Assembly (NCBI GenBank): GCA_030645475.1 | Contig: JAUSMA010000014.1 | Span: 62,001-126,000, forward strand | Length of the DNA stretch: 64,000 nucleotides | Direction: 5' to 3' | Source of the DNA: Nitrospirota bacterium | Lineage (GTDB): Bacteria; Nitrospirota; Nitrospiria; Nitrospirales; Nitrospiraceae | Part shown: piece by piece, positions 9,255 to 17,218 of the stretch | How positions within the stretch are numbered: the stretch's first letter is position 1 | Layout: the number at the start of each line of letters is the position of its first letter | Notes under the pieces: generated by a model | Told to the model about the DNA's origin: nothing | Databases searched by the model: none | Seen by the model: only the letters and a program-made list of their open reading frames with translations | Position numbers and translations under genes: made by a program

Positions 9255-10379
9255 GTGATCTCAGACCATTCCACCGCACCAAGTCCATCCGAGGAGAGCA
9301 CCTTCCAGGGCAACCTCTTTACCCCGGCCTCCTCGGTCTTGGAACTACGCCATGTGTCCTGTTCATATGAAACCGGTCGCCCCGCGGTCAAGGAGATTTC
9401 CTTCGCGGCACGGGAGGGAGAAATTCTCTGTTTGCTCGGCCCTTCCGGCTGTGGCAAAACTACGATTCTGCGCGCGATTGCAGGCTTTGAACCGGTTCGT
9501 TCAGGCCAGATCTTCTTGTCCGGCCTACTCATGTCGTCGCCGGACGTGATGACCCCAACCGAAAACCGGCGGGTCGGCATGGTCTTTCAAGAATACGCAC
9601 TGTTTCCCCACTTGTGCGTGCAGGACAACATCGCCTTTGGGCTCCAACAGCTCACTCGAAACATACGTGCCGCGCGGGTCCAGGAAATGCTGAGGCTCAC
9701 GGGGCTGGAGGGGTTCGAGCGGCGATACCCGCACGAATTATCGGGAGGCCAGCAACAGCGGGTTGCCCTCGCTCGCGCCCTGGTCCAAAACCCCGTCGTA
9801 CTGCTGCTCGATGAGCCCTTCAGCAATCTGGACCCAGACATGGCCGGGCGCATGCGCCAGGAATTGCACGAACTGCTCCGCCGGACGAAGACAACAACCG
9901 TGCTCGTCACACATGACCATGACGAGGCGTTTGCCATGGCCGATCGAATCGCCGTGCTCAACCAAGGGCGTTTGGAGCAATTCGACACCCCGGAAATGAT
10001 CTACCACATGCCGGCGACGCCGTTCGTGGCCGATTTTGTCGGCCAAGCGGACTTCATTCCCGGAACCGTATCCCGCGGCATGGTCCAGACAGAACTGGGA
10101 GAGTTTCCTGACACGATCGGGTGCAAAGACGACACGGCAGTCGTCGTCATGATCAGGCCGGACGACATTCACCTCGTGCCCACGGAAGGCGCCCGCGCTC
10201 GCGTCCTCTCCCGTCAATTCCGCGGCTCTGAAAATCTGTACACCGTCAGACTCCCCTCCGGTCAAATCGTCCATAGCAGTCAGAGCTCTACGAGCGTATA
10301 TCAAGCAGGTACAACCGTAGAGCTTCGTGTCTTGGCGACCCATACGGTGCTCTTTCGGCAAGAAAAATCCGCGAGCTAG
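9255..10379 (+). CDS. fbpC: Fe(III) ABC transporter ATP-binding protein (FbpC type)
   Basis: The cytoplasmic ATPase of the iron importer, 374 residues. Walker A GPSGCGKTT is at 62-70, the signature LSGGQ at 162-166 and Walker B LLLDEP at 183-188, followed by the HDHDEAFAMADR switch region. The C-terminal 110 residues (MIRPDDIHLV, then a second beta-rich block) are a TOBE-like regulatory domain as in FbpC and PotA. The GTG start has an AGGAAGGA site at about 9238-9245. The first 30 residues are longer than usual, so a slightly later start is possible. It is the last gene of the fbp operon; the dispersed repeat begins two bases after its stop. Confidence 0.9.
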   Translation: MISDHSTAPSPSEESTFQGNLFTPASSVLELRHVSCSYETGRPAVKEISFAAREGEILCLLGPSGCGKTTILRAIAGFEPVRSGQIFLSGLLMSSPDVMTPTENRRVGMVFQEYALFPHLCVQDNIAFGLQQLTRNIRAARVQEMLRLTGLEGFERRYPHELSGGQQQRVALARALVQNPVVLLLDEPFSNLDPDMAGRMRQELHELLRRTKTTTVLVTHDHDEAFAMADRIAVLNQGRLEQFDTPEMIYHMPATPFVADFVGQADFIPGTVSRGMVQTELGEFPDTIGCKDDTAVVVMIRPDDIHLVPTEGARARVLSRQFRGSENLYTVRLPSGQIVHSSQSSTSVYQAGTTVELRVLATHTVLFRQEKSAS

Positions 10380-10380
10380 C

Positions 10381-10579
10381 AGGATGCTGAAAAAGTCCGC
10401 CAGCGTCGTTCCCTGCCTTCGCCGAAGCGGCTTCGCGCAGGCAGGTCGCATCGTTCAGGCCATCAACGTACCCTACGGGTACGCCTCAGGCCTTCGCTCG
10501 CTGCGGCCTTGCTTGGGACAAGGCGCGCTCGGCACGCCAGGGTTGGGCGGGTGAGAAGTCTGGCCTTTTTGAGCATCCT
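10381..10579. repeat. dispersed palindromic repeat (REP/MITE-like), copy 1
   Basis: The element is 199 bp and bounded by imperfect inverted ends: AGGATGCTGAAAAAG at the left and CTTTTTGAGCATCCT at the right (14 of 15 complementary). Inside are smaller palindromes, including CGTACCCTACGGGTACG. The core CGTACCCTACGGGTACGCCTCAG followed by CTGCGGCCTTGC recurs in inverted orientation at 56045-56169. It has no coding capacity of its own. As it is transcribed after fbpC it may fold as a 3' stem. Confidence 0.8.
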
Positions 10580-10790
10580 GCGAGAGTGCACTCCTCTTGT
10601 CTCAGGGGTGCAGACCGTCGAAATTCTTACGTGCAAAAATAGATTTCCCGAAGCCTGCGAAAGGTCAACTGGTCCGGCCGATCACGCGAGAGCATTGACA
10701 GGCTTTTTCACGATCTGGCATTGATAGATCCTCACGACTGGTCCAACCTTACCGGCCCGTGAATCACAGAGAGAAAGTGAGACCTCGCCT
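10580..10790 (+). other. non-coding stretch before exbB
   Basis: No gene is visible. A perfect -35 hexamer TTGACA occurs at 10695-10700, but no convincing -10 follows at 16-19 bp, so the exbB promoter is not clearly located. I found no Fur box here. The exbB leader ends in a purine-rich GAGAAAGTGAGA stretch. Confidence 0.4.
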
Positions 10791-11222
10791 ATGAACGCAT
10801 TACAAAACCTGGTCGATTACGGAATCATCGGCCTCTTACTGGCACTCAGCCTCTGGACCGTCGCCGTTGCGGTGGAACGGTGGCTCTTTTACCGCCGTGT
10901 CGATCTCGCGCAATACCCCACCAACCTAGGGCTGGAAATGGCGCTCACCAAACATCTAGTCATCATCGGCACGGTAGCCGCAAACGCTCCCTACATCGGC
11001 TTGCTGGGGACCGTGCTCGGGATCATGCTCACCTTCCATACGATGGGAACCTCCGGCACCATGGCGGTCAATGCCATCATGATCGGACTCAGCCTTGCGC
11101 TCAAAGCCACGGCGGTCGGACTACTGGTCGCCATTCCCTGTGTCGTCATGAACAATGTACTCAGGCGGAAGGTGACCGAACTCCTCGCCCAACACAAGGA
11201 ACGCCATGCAACGAGACATTGA
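10791..11222 (+). CDS. exbB: TonB-system energiser ExbB (short, ExbB2 type)
   Basis: An inner-membrane proton-channel subunit of 143 residues. Three hydrophobic segments are visible: about residues 10-30, 55-80 (IGTVAANAPYIGLLGTVLGIMLTF) and 95-125. The GLLGTVLG motif is shared by the MotA/TolQ/ExbB family. The length fits the short ExbB2 form of Helicobacter/Campylobacter-type systems rather than the 220-240 residue E. coli ExbB. With ExbD it would harvest proton motive force for TonB. Its end overlaps the exbD start, consistent with translational coupling. Confidence 0.9.
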   Translation: MNALQNLVDYGIIGLLLALSLWTVAVAVERWLFYRRVDLAQYPTNLGLEMALTKHLVIIGTVAANAPYIGLLGTVLGIMLTFHTMGTSGTMAVNAIMIGLSLALKATAVGLLVAIPCVVMNNVLRRKVTELLAQHKERHATRH

Positions 11223-11580
11223 TCAGATCAACGTCATCCCCCTTGTGGATGTGATGCTGGTCCTGTTGGTCATCGTCCTGACCACCGCCACGTTCATCAG
11301 CAGTGGACAGATTCCCGTCAATTTAGCGAAGGCAAAAGAGGTCGGCGATCGCAAAGAGACCCCCGTCGTAATCACCCTCACTGCCGACGGTGCGCTTTTT
11401 CTCAACGACCATGCCATTCCTGAGGGAGGGCTTCCCAATGCTCTGGCCACGGAACCTCGAGAGTCGGCTGTCGTCGTGCGGGCAGACAAGGTCACCTTGC
11501 TCGAACGATTCGTGTCTGTGGTGGATGAAGTACGGGGCCTGGGGTTTCAACAGGTCAGTCTGGAGGTTATTCGCCTGTGA
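11206..11580 (+). CDS. exbD: TonB-system protein ExbD
   Basis: A 124-residue ExbD/TolR protein. It has a single N-terminal transmembrane helix with the essential aspartate in NVIPLVDVMLVLLVIVL, followed by a periplasmic domain. It forms the energising complex with ExbB and TonB. The start overlaps the exbB end by 17 bp, and the stop overlaps the tonB start by four bases (GTGA), so the three genes are a tight operon. The membrane aspartate and periplasmic domain are as expected. Confidence 0.9.
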   Translation: MQRDIDQINVIPLVDVMLVLLVIVLTTATFISSGQIPVNLAKAKEVGDRKETPVVITLTADGALFLNDHAIPEGGLPNALATEPRESAVVVRADKVTLLERFVSVVDEVRGLGFQQVSLEVIRL

Positions 11581-12557
11581 TCGCTGCCGAACCACATCGA
11601 TCAGGGACCAGGAAAGAGGCGCATAGCCTTGGATGGCTCGTCTCCATCCTCTTGCATGGTACCGTGGCGCTCATCGCACTCATACTGATGACACAGGCCC
11701 AACTCTCGCCCCAAGACGAACCCTTCAAGTGGAATGTCGCCATGGTGTCGCCGACACAACCGGCGACACACACGACATCGCCTCCCCATCAATCCACACC
11801 TCACTCAGTTCCACCTTCACCCCCTACTCCCGCCGCTCCCATGCAGCAGAATGCGCCGACACAGCCCCTCGCAGCACCTCAGCCCCTTGCGCAACAGACG
11901 ACTCCGGCGATTGCTGAGCGAACGACCGTTACTCCCCTGGTTGCGGAGCCTCCCACACCAATGCCACTCGAACCAGTGCCGCCCTCACAGTCAGCCGCTC
12001 ATACCGCACGACCAGCCGAGCCCATCAGGCATGAGGCTGTGGCACCAAGAGCTCCCGAAGCTTCACCGATTCAGAAACCAGCCGAGGAGCCGCCAACCGT
12101 GCCAGTGCCATCCGATACACATCCAGCGCCATCGACCCCACCCGCGACTCCCGTTTCACCACCGATCCAGACGGCCACCCTTTCCCCGACACCAGCACCC
12201 CTGACTGACGCAGCGCCCGCTCAGACTGCCGCCATCTCTCAGGCACCAGCAAACGCACCGATGAAGCGCGACTATGGCTGGCTCTCAGAAGCAATTTTAC
12301 GACGGGTAGAAGAGCTGAAGCGCTATCCTGCCTCAGCTCGGGCGGAGCGAGCTGAAGGAAAAGTCGTGGTGAAGGCCGTGATCAGCGAGGACGGAAATAT
12401 CAGCGAGATGGAAGTCTTTCAGAGCTCCGGGCATCCCGGTCTCGACAAGGCCGCGATGGACACCATGAAACAGGCAGCACCCTTTCACTTGCCTCACCCA
12501 TTGGGCCAGCCACGCATGACCATCAAGATTCCGATGAGTTATCGTTTGGATCGGTAG
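11577..12557 (+). CDS. tonB: TonB energy-transducing protein, first copy
   Basis: A 326-residue TonB. The N-terminal membrane helix (about 18-40) contains the SxxxH motif (Ser23, His27) needed for coupling to ExbB. A long proline/alanine/threonine-rich spacer (about 50-225) spans the periplasm. The C-terminal domain (about 235-326) has the family RYPASAR motif and GKVVVKAVISEDGNISEMEV, and it contacts TonB boxes of outer-membrane receptors. GTG 11577 overlaps the exbD stop. No receptor gene is adjacent; the nearest is at 30531, beside a second tonB. Confidence 0.9.
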   Translation: MIAAEPHRSGTRKEAHSLGWLVSILLHGTVALIALILMTQAQLSPQDEPFKWNVAMVSPTQPATHTTSPPHQSTPHSVPPSPPTPAAPMQQNAPTQPLAAPQPLAQQTTPAIAERTTVTPLVAEPPTPMPLEPVPPSQSAAHTARPAEPIRHEAVAPRAPEASPIQKPAEEPPTVPVPSDTHPAPSTPPATPVSPPIQTATLSPTPAPLTDAAPAQTAAISQAPANAPMKRDYGWLSEAILRRVEELKRYPASARAERAEGKVVVKAVISEDGNISEMEVFQSSGHPGLDKAAMDTMKQAAPFHLPHPLGQPRMTIKIPMSYRLDR

Positions 12558-12590
12558 ATCGAACGGGAAGCGGGAAGGATCCTGCCCATT

Positions 12591-12899
12591 TCAACAATCC
12601 TGCTGCTGCCAGTCTCTCAGAATCTCTTTTCGATCGAAGGTCAGCACATAGGCACGGCAAAAGGATGAACGGGCCGTACCTGCGTAGCCGGAGTTGGCGC
12701 TCCCGCGGTCAAAGTACGTCCAGACTACGTGATGGTCCAGACGCTCCTCAACCTTATGGGGCGAGCCATAACGCTTCGCCACCCGTTCGGCCGTGGCTTC
12801 ATTGATACGATCTTTGAAATAGTGGGTTTCGATCTCCGAACAGGCGCCGACTGCCCCTAGGGTACAGAGAAGTAGAAGCTGCTGAACCGTCCGCATCAT
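12591..12899 (-). CDS. small lipoprotein of unknown function
   Basis: A 102-residue protein with a lipoprotein signal: hydrophobic LLLLCTLGAVGAC puts the lipidated cysteine at residue 20. The mature part is 82 residues and ends with the pair FCRAYVLTFDRKEILRDWQQQDC, whose cysteines could form a disulfide. The ATG overlaps the end of apbE, so the two genes are probably translated from one message and act in the same compartment. I do not recognise the family. Confidence 0.7.
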   Translation of the reverse strand: MMRTVQQLLLLCTLGAVGACSEIETHYFKDRINEATAERVAKRYGSPHKVEERLDHHVVWTYFDRGSANSGYAGTARSSFCRAYVLTFDRKEILRDWQQQDC

Positions 12900-13948
12900 T
12901 GGCCCTGCCCTCTGCCATCCGATTGCCCTGGAAACCGAACCCGATTCTGTAACCCTGAAGAAAGAAACAGGCGGCCATCAGCACCGACGATAATGGCTTC
13001 AACATCCGGCAGCCGTTCGACGAGTTCCATACCCCGCTCCGGCCCCATGACAAAGATGCCCGTATCGAGTCCATCCGCCCAGACCCCTTCTTTGGCAATC
13101 ACCGTCACACTTTGGCAGCCACGGGCCGGCTGAAGCGTATTCGGATCCAGAATGTGATGATACCGGACCCCGTCACGCTCGAAAAATCGTTCATAGTCGC
13201 CCGCCGTTGAAATCGCTTCATCTTCCAAGTCGATAAAGACAAGAACCGCTCCCTCTTTGCGCGGATGCTGAATGCCGACGGGGAACTTTCTTCCGCCCGG
13301 CAGCTGGCCGAATGTTTTGATATCCCCCGAGAGCGCCACCACTCCAGCCAATGCCCCAGCCTGCTTCATCGCTATGACCGCGTGATCCGCGGCAAAGCCC
13401 TTTCCGATTCCGCCGACATCGATCCGCATACCAGGCTTTTCTAGATAGAGCGTCTGCTCATGCAGATCGGCCAGAATCGCCTGCAAATCCACCAAGGAAT
13501 GAAGCGCCGCTAACTCAGCCTCTGTCGGTATGCGTTGGTCTTCAGTGACGCGCCATAGATCGACGGCTGGACCGATGGCAATATTGAATCCACCACCGGT
13601 TAACTCTGCCGCCTGCTTTGCACGCTGGACGACCGTCCAGGTCTCAAGGCTCACAGCGACCGGCCTGATTCCCGCCGAAACATTCACGCGAGAAAGCTCG
13701 CTGCTTGGGATCCAGGTGCTCAGGAGTTGCTCAAGGCGCTTCACTTCTTGGAAACCCGCATTGATTGCCCTGTTCGCGTCCTGATCGGTGGGCGCTACAG
13801 CCGTGATCGACACGAACGTTCCCATATGGATCTGCGTCCGCTTCACCACCACGGAGGGAGAGCCAGGTGACAGCCTAACGCACCCGGATTCCATCATCAG
13901 AAGGAGGGAGAGACAGCATGAGGATGCAATTGTTCGAACCATAGACAT
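12896..13948 (-). CDS. apbE: FAD:protein FMN transferase ApbE (lipoprotein)
   Basis: ApbE transfers FMN from FAD onto a threonine of exported target proteins. The protein has 350 residues from ATG 13948, chosen because AGGAGG lies six bases upstream (13955-13960). A lipoprotein signal ends at ESGC. Family motifs are visible: MGTFVSITA near the mature start, GGIGKGFAADHAV, ALSGDIKTFG, HHILDPNTLQPA and WADGLDTGIFVMG, which holds the metal-binding aspartate. A likely substrate is encoded at 16508 (FMN-binding domain with an SGAT motif). It is divergent from the Fur-box operon. A -10 TATAAT on the minus strand at 14099-14094 may drive it. Confidence 0.93.
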   Translation of the reverse strand: MSMVRTIASSCCLSLLLMMESGCVRLSPGSPSVVVKRTQIHMGTFVSITAVAPTDQDANRAINAGFQEVKRLEQLLSTWIPSSELSRVNVSAGIRPVAVSLETWTVVQRAKQAAELTGGGFNIAIGPAVDLWRVTEDQRIPTEAELAALHSLVDLQAILADLHEQTLYLEKPGMRIDVGGIGKGFAADHAVIAMKQAGALAGVVALSGDIKTFGQLPGGRKFPVGIQHPRKEGAVLVFIDLEDEAISTAGDYERFFERDGVRYHHILDPNTLQPARGCQSVTVIAKEGVWADGLDTGIFVMGPERGMELVERLPDVEAIIVGADGRLFLSSGLQNRVRFPGQSDGRGQGQ

Positions 13949-14093
13949 GAGCAGCCTCCTACCTGACATACCGTAAACGATCGCAAGGAGAGCCATGAAT
14001 ACGGCTTCGCCTCACCAAATCCTGAGCCAGCCAACGAGGTCCGAGGCCCCGACACCTGATCGATCGCAAGGCCTACTGAGCCATCATGGCAGA

Positions 14094-14099
14094 ATTATA
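14094..14099 (-). promoter_or_regulatory. candidate -10 box for the apbE operon
   Basis: A perfect TATAAT is read on the minus strand, 146 bp upstream of the apbE start. The -35 region 16-18 bp upstream is poor. It lies close to the divergent Fur-controlled promoter, so the two could share control. Confidence 0.35.
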
Positions 14100-14158
14100 G
14101 GCAATCTCCCGCAAGAAAGCATGCGCTCCACCCTCCAAAAATCGTATGCAGGCCCCCC

Positions 14159-14199
14159 TTGACAACCGAGGCCCTGTCAGGATATTAATAATCGTTCTC
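14159..14199 (+). promoter_or_regulatory. promoter with strong Fur box
   Basis: TTGACA at 14159-14164 and TATTAA at 14183-14188 (18-bp spacer) form the promoter. The 19-bp site GATATTAATAATCGTTCTC at 14181-14199 matches the E. coli Fur consensus at 15 of 19 positions, counted by hand, and covers the -10. By chance one would expect fewer than one such match in the window. It should repress the following operon when iron is sufficient. Confidence 0.8.
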
Positions 14200-14228
14200 A
14201 ATTTCATTTAGATCAACAGGCACTCACA

Positions 14229-14420
14229 ATGGTCACAACAAAATCTCCTACATCACAGACCCATCATAGCGACGAAACACGCTGCGAGTGCGGACAGCTC
14301 ATGGCCAAGGTACGGGGGCAAGGCCTCGAGTTGAAATGCAAACGCTGCAAACGGATTGTTGTCATCCCCTTCACGTCCATTGAAGGATGGACGGATCTCA
14401 CGTCTCGCAATGCGTCATGA
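14229..14420 (+). CDS. Com-like small zinc-ribbon protein, copy 1
   Basis: A 63-residue protein with Cys19-x-Cys21 and Cys37-xx-Cys40, a CxC/CxxC zinc ribbon resembling the Mu Com family. Com is an RNA-binding translational activator of mom. The core RCECGQL...GLELKCKRCKR...IPF shares 23 of 37 residues with the protein at 22264. It is the first gene after the strong Fur box and precedes a porin. Such genes beside iron-regulated porins suggest a post-transcriptional or structural role, but that is conjecture. Start ATG 14229 fits the promoter position; no clear ribosome binding site is seen. Confidence 0.75.
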   Translation: MVTTKSPTSQTHHSDETRCECGQLMAKVRGQGLELKCKRCKRIVVIPFTSIEGWTDLTSRNAS

Positions 14421-14479
14421 TCATGAAAGGAGGCTATCACGCATCTCTCGTGCGAGCAGTCACTATGGAACATCAACAC

Positions 14480-14506
14480 GACCAGAGACCGCCGAGTCCC
14501 GAGTCA
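14480..14506 (+). promoter_or_regulatory. leader motif before porin 1
   Basis: GACCAGAG at 14480-14487 and GAGTCCCGAGTCA at 14494-14506 recur with identical spacing before the second porin (17885-17911). The second part contains the direct repeat GAGTC-CC-GAGTC. It lies in the 5' leader, 33 bp before the porin start, and could be an RNA or DNA control site or just inherited duplicate sequence. Confidence 0.5.
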
Positions 14507-14538
14507 GACCACAACCCTACTCACCGTGGAGGATACCG

Positions 14539-16002
14539 ATGAAGATCCGGTCAATCCTCGGGGCTCTTATCATCGCCAGCTTGCCGGTCATGCCGGCTTT
14601 GGCAGAGAACATGACCCCGGAGGACATTAAGAAGCTCGTCGACGAAGCCGTCAACAAACGGATGCAGGAACATGAACGCCGAGAAAGCCCCATGGAACGA
14701 GCCATGGAAAAGAAAGAAGGCCAGCCAGGTGCCGTCCAATACCCCACTGCGACCGGACCAATGACCGATATCAGGGTCGAGCGGAAGGGAGAAGAAAAGG
14801 TCGCCTTAGGCTTCGGTTCAACCGGGTCAGGAAAACTGATCTATGCCAAGCCCTTCTTGAGCGCCCCGAAGGCCACAGTCGGTGGCTACGCCGACGTCAT
14901 GTACAACAGCCTATCGCGTCAGAACCTGGACAACCCCAGCCGGAACTCCTTCGGTCAGCAGAGGCTGGTGCCCTTTATCTATGCGGACATCACCGATCAT
15001 ATCAAGTTCGCCACGGAAATCGAGATAGAGCGCGGCGGAACGAATGCTCCGCAAGGCACTGACGGCTCCATGCAGATTGAATTCGCGCAAATCGACTACT
15101 TGGTCCACGAGGCCGTCAATCTCCGTGCCGGTATCCTCCTCATGCCGGTGGGCAAGTTCAACTTGTTGCACGACTCACCGTTGAACGATCTCGTCGATCG
15201 ACCAATGGTCTCGAGGATCGTCATCCCCAGCACCTGGTTCGAGGCGGGCGCCGGCATCTACGGCACCCTCTATCCTTCCTCCCAGTCCAAGCTGGATTAT
15301 GAAGTCTATGCGGTTAACGGCATGAGTCAGACAGCAGGCTCAATTACCGATGCGGGAGTGCGAGGCGCGCGAGGCAGTGTCTCTCGGGATCGCGACGATA
15401 ACAAGGCCGTCGTCGGCCGCCTTGCCTTCAGCCCGATGCTCGGGATTGAAGTGGCAGGGTCCGGTTATCATGGTGCCTACAAACCCTCCGCTGGGGCCAT
15501 CGGAACCGGAAGGATCAGCATATTCGCGCTCGACTGGACTCTCCAAAAAGGGCCGTTCGAAATCATCGGTGAGTCCGCCTGGTCCAGAATCAGCAACAAC
15601 AATGCAACTGGTACCGCCGGGAGCGGGATCGGGCCAGCCGGCATGCAGGGCTACTACATTCAGGGGAACTACCATTTCATGCCGGACTTCCTGAAGAAAT
15701 GGGCCCCAAGCCATTTCTCAGATGCCTCAACCTTCACGGCGGTTGTGCGCTGGGAACATGTCGATACCGACACCGACGATCGCACTCGAAACGCTCCTAA
15801 TACTTTAGGGAATCGTCGGGAACTCGAACGGTTGACGCTCGGAATGAATTTTCGACCGATCGAGGACACCGTGTTCAAGTTCGACTGGCAATTCAATACC
15901 CAGAAAAATGCAACAGGCCTAGTCAACGCTGGAGACCTTGGCAGCGCAAATAGTCCGATGAATGGAAACGGATTCCTGATTCAAGCAGCGACATACTTCT
16001 AG
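14539..16002 (+). CDS. outer-membrane porin, OprO/OprP-like family, paralogue 1
   Basis: A 487-residue precursor. It has a signal peptide (MKIRSILGALIIASLPVMPALA), then a short coiled-coil (about 25-60, MQEHERRE region) as in trimeric anchoring porins, then a 16-strand-like barrel with alternating hydrophobic residues and the C-terminal phenylalanine (ATYF) typical of outer-membrane barrels. The VALGFGSTGSGKLIYAKPF stretch and LLMPVGKFNLLHDSPLNDL are shared with the paralogue at 17945. I chose ATG 14539 for its GGAGGA site at 14528-14533; a longer open frame overlaps the zinc-ribbon gene. Substrate uncertain: the family is called phosphate-selective, but the Fur context suggests an iron-related ligand or general diffusion. 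Confidence 0.85.
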   Translation: MKIRSILGALIIASLPVMPALAENMTPEDIKKLVDEAVNKRMQEHERRESPMERAMEKKEGQPGAVQYPTATGPMTDIRVERKGEEKVALGFGSTGSGKLIYAKPFLSAPKATVGGYADVMYNSLSRQNLDNPSRNSFGQQRLVPFIYADITDHIKFATEIEIERGGTNAPQGTDGSMQIEFAQIDYLVHEAVNLRAGILLMPVGKFNLLHDSPLNDLVDRPMVSRIVIPSTWFEAGAGIYGTLYPSSQSKLDYEVYAVNGMSQTAGSITDAGVRGARGSVSRDRDDNKAVVGRLAFSPMLGIEVAGSGYHGAYKPSAGAIGTGRISIFALDWTLQKGPFEIIGESAWSRISNNNATGTAGSGIGPAGMQGYYIQGNYHFMPDFLKKWAPSHFSDASTFTAVVRWEHVDTDTDDRTRNAPNTLGNRRELERLTLGMNFRPIEDTVFKFDWQFNTQKNATGLVNAGDLGSANSPMNGNGFLIQAATYF

Positions 16003-16016
16003 ATATTGATATTATG

Positions 16017-16047
16017 GGTGCTCCCCACCATCCTGGTGGGGAGCACC
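16017..16047 (+). terminator. perfect 13-bp hairpin between porin and lipoprotein genes
   Basis: GGTGCTCCCCACC (16017-16029) and its exact complement (16035-16047) enclose a five-base loop. There is no T-tract, so it is more likely a stabiliser, partial terminator or processing site than a full stop. It could keep porin message more abundant than the downstream genes. Confidence 0.55.
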
Positions 16048-16067
16048 GGACAGGGATCGAGGTTTTC

Positions 16068-16523
16068 ATGTATTGTACTCGGCTCAGCCTCTTCATTATG
16101 GCCGGTTTCCTGACAGCATGCGCCTCCATGAGCGGCATGCAGCAGCGATTTGCCGTTTGCAGCTATGACCATGCCTGGGAAGCCGCTCTTGAAGCAGTCA
16201 AGGATCGCGCAATCAATACGAATGACAAAGATGCCGGTCTCATCGTCACCGGCTGGCTGGAAATCCCGATGCCGGGACGGACCTTTGGTGCCCTCCAACG
16301 CGACGTGGGGGACAGCAAAGATCGGTCCCGTATTACGCTTTCGGTCAAACGGCTCGACGACGTGACGAAGATCAACTTCGTAGAAGAGCGGCAACGATGG
16401 GCGTTCCGAGGCGGCTCTCGTCTCTTTGGCTGGGCCTCGACAGACCCGTCCGACGACGTCATGCGTGACGTGCAGAATCGCCTAGATGCCAAACTGAAGG
16501 AGCACGGATGTTCACTAACCTGA
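16068..16523 (+). CDS. lipoprotein of unknown function
   Basis: A 151-residue lipoprotein precursor. LFIMAGFLTAC places the lipidated cysteine at residue 18. The mature part has a beta-rich segment (AGLIVTGWLEIPMPGR, then RSRITLSVKRLDDVTKINFVEE) faintly reminiscent of BamC-like assembly lipoproteins, and it ends CSLT. I use ATG 16068 because upstream starts fall inside the 13-bp hairpin. The gene overlaps the FMN-binding protein gene by 16 bp, so the products probably work together. Family not recognised with confidence. Confidence 0.65.
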   Translation: MYCTRLSLFIMAGFLTACASMSGMQQRFAVCSYDHAWEAALEAVKDRAINTNDKDAGLIVTGWLEIPMPGRTFGALQRDVGDSKDRSRITLSVKRLDDVTKINFVEERQRWAFRGGSRLFGWASTDPSDDVMRDVQNRLDAKLKEHGCSLT

Positions 16524-17194
16524 GTGCGTACCGCACCATTGTCATTGTTGGCTTATTCACATTTTCACCACTTCCAGCCCTGGCTGGTGAGAAAATCTGG
16601 GACAGTGAGCTGCGCCGCTATGTCACGGAAGACGACTTTAAATACGAAGAGTTCATGACAGAAGAACAAGCCCTCAAAACGGTCATGCCTAAATCTCAGC
16701 AGGTACGCAAGGAACTGATTCGGCTCACCGCCGAGAAAAAAGAGCTGATCGAACAGCGGATCGGATGGAAATTTCCTGAGGATTCGTTCGAACTCTACAT
16801 CGGTCAAACCGGCGACAAGATCGACGGCTATGCCATGGTTCACAATACCATCGGCAAATATAAGCCCATGACCTACATGGTCGGGGTCGATGCCAAGGGT
16901 ACCTGCACCGATGTGGAACTCCTCGTATTTCGGGACGCCAAAGGCAGTGAAGTCAGGACAAAGCGTTTCAACGCTCAGTACGACGGCAAAACGGTGACGG
17001 ATCCGATTCGGATCAATAAGGACATCATCAACATCAGCGGAGCGACCATGTCCGTTCGCTCCATGAGCGCCGGCGTCAAGCGAGTCCTCGTCCTCGTGGA
17101 TGAGTTTTATTTAAAACCGGCAGGGTTGGGCAGCGATACAGTCGCATCCCGCAAGAGTGACAAGGGCTTTTTCACCTCAATATTCGGCAACTAA
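16508..17194 (+). CDS. exported FMN-binding domain protein, predicted ApbE substrate
   Basis: A 228-residue protein with a signal peptide (about 1-26, cleavage near PALAG). The C-terminal half resembles the FMN-binding domain of NqrC/RnfG. In INISGATMSVRS, Thr180 of the SGAT sequence is the expected site where ApbE attaches FMN by a phosphodiester bond. The middle section (VHNTIGKYKPMTYMVGVDAKG) fits the same fold. No cytochrome motif is present. It overlaps the upstream lipoprotein gene and lies 24 bp before a four-helix membrane protein gene, forming an electron-transfer module controlled from the Fur promoter. The electron donor and acceptor are unknown. Confidence 0.82.
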   Translation: MFTNLSAYRTIVIVGLFTFSPLPALAGEKIWDSELRRYVTEDDFKYEEFMTEEQALKTVMPKSQQVRKELIRLTAEKKELIEQRIGWKFPEDSFELYIGQTGDKIDGYAMVHNTIGKYKPMTYMVGVDAKGTCTDVELLVFRDAKGSEVRTKRFNAQYDGKTVTDPIRINKDIINISGATMSVRSMSAGVKRVLVLVDEFYLKPAGLGSDTVASRKSDKGFFTSIFGN

Positions 17195-17218
17195 GAGAAG
17201 AGGACCGAGCGTCCCACT

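Noticed and set aside
10695-10700. TTGACA as exbB promoter
   Set aside because: No acceptable -10 hexamer at 16-19 bp, so reported only as a -35 match.
14356-14538. N-terminal extension of porin 1 in an open frame
   Set aside because: It overlaps the zinc-ribbon gene in another frame and lacks a signal peptide; ATG 14539 has a ribosome binding site and signal peptide.
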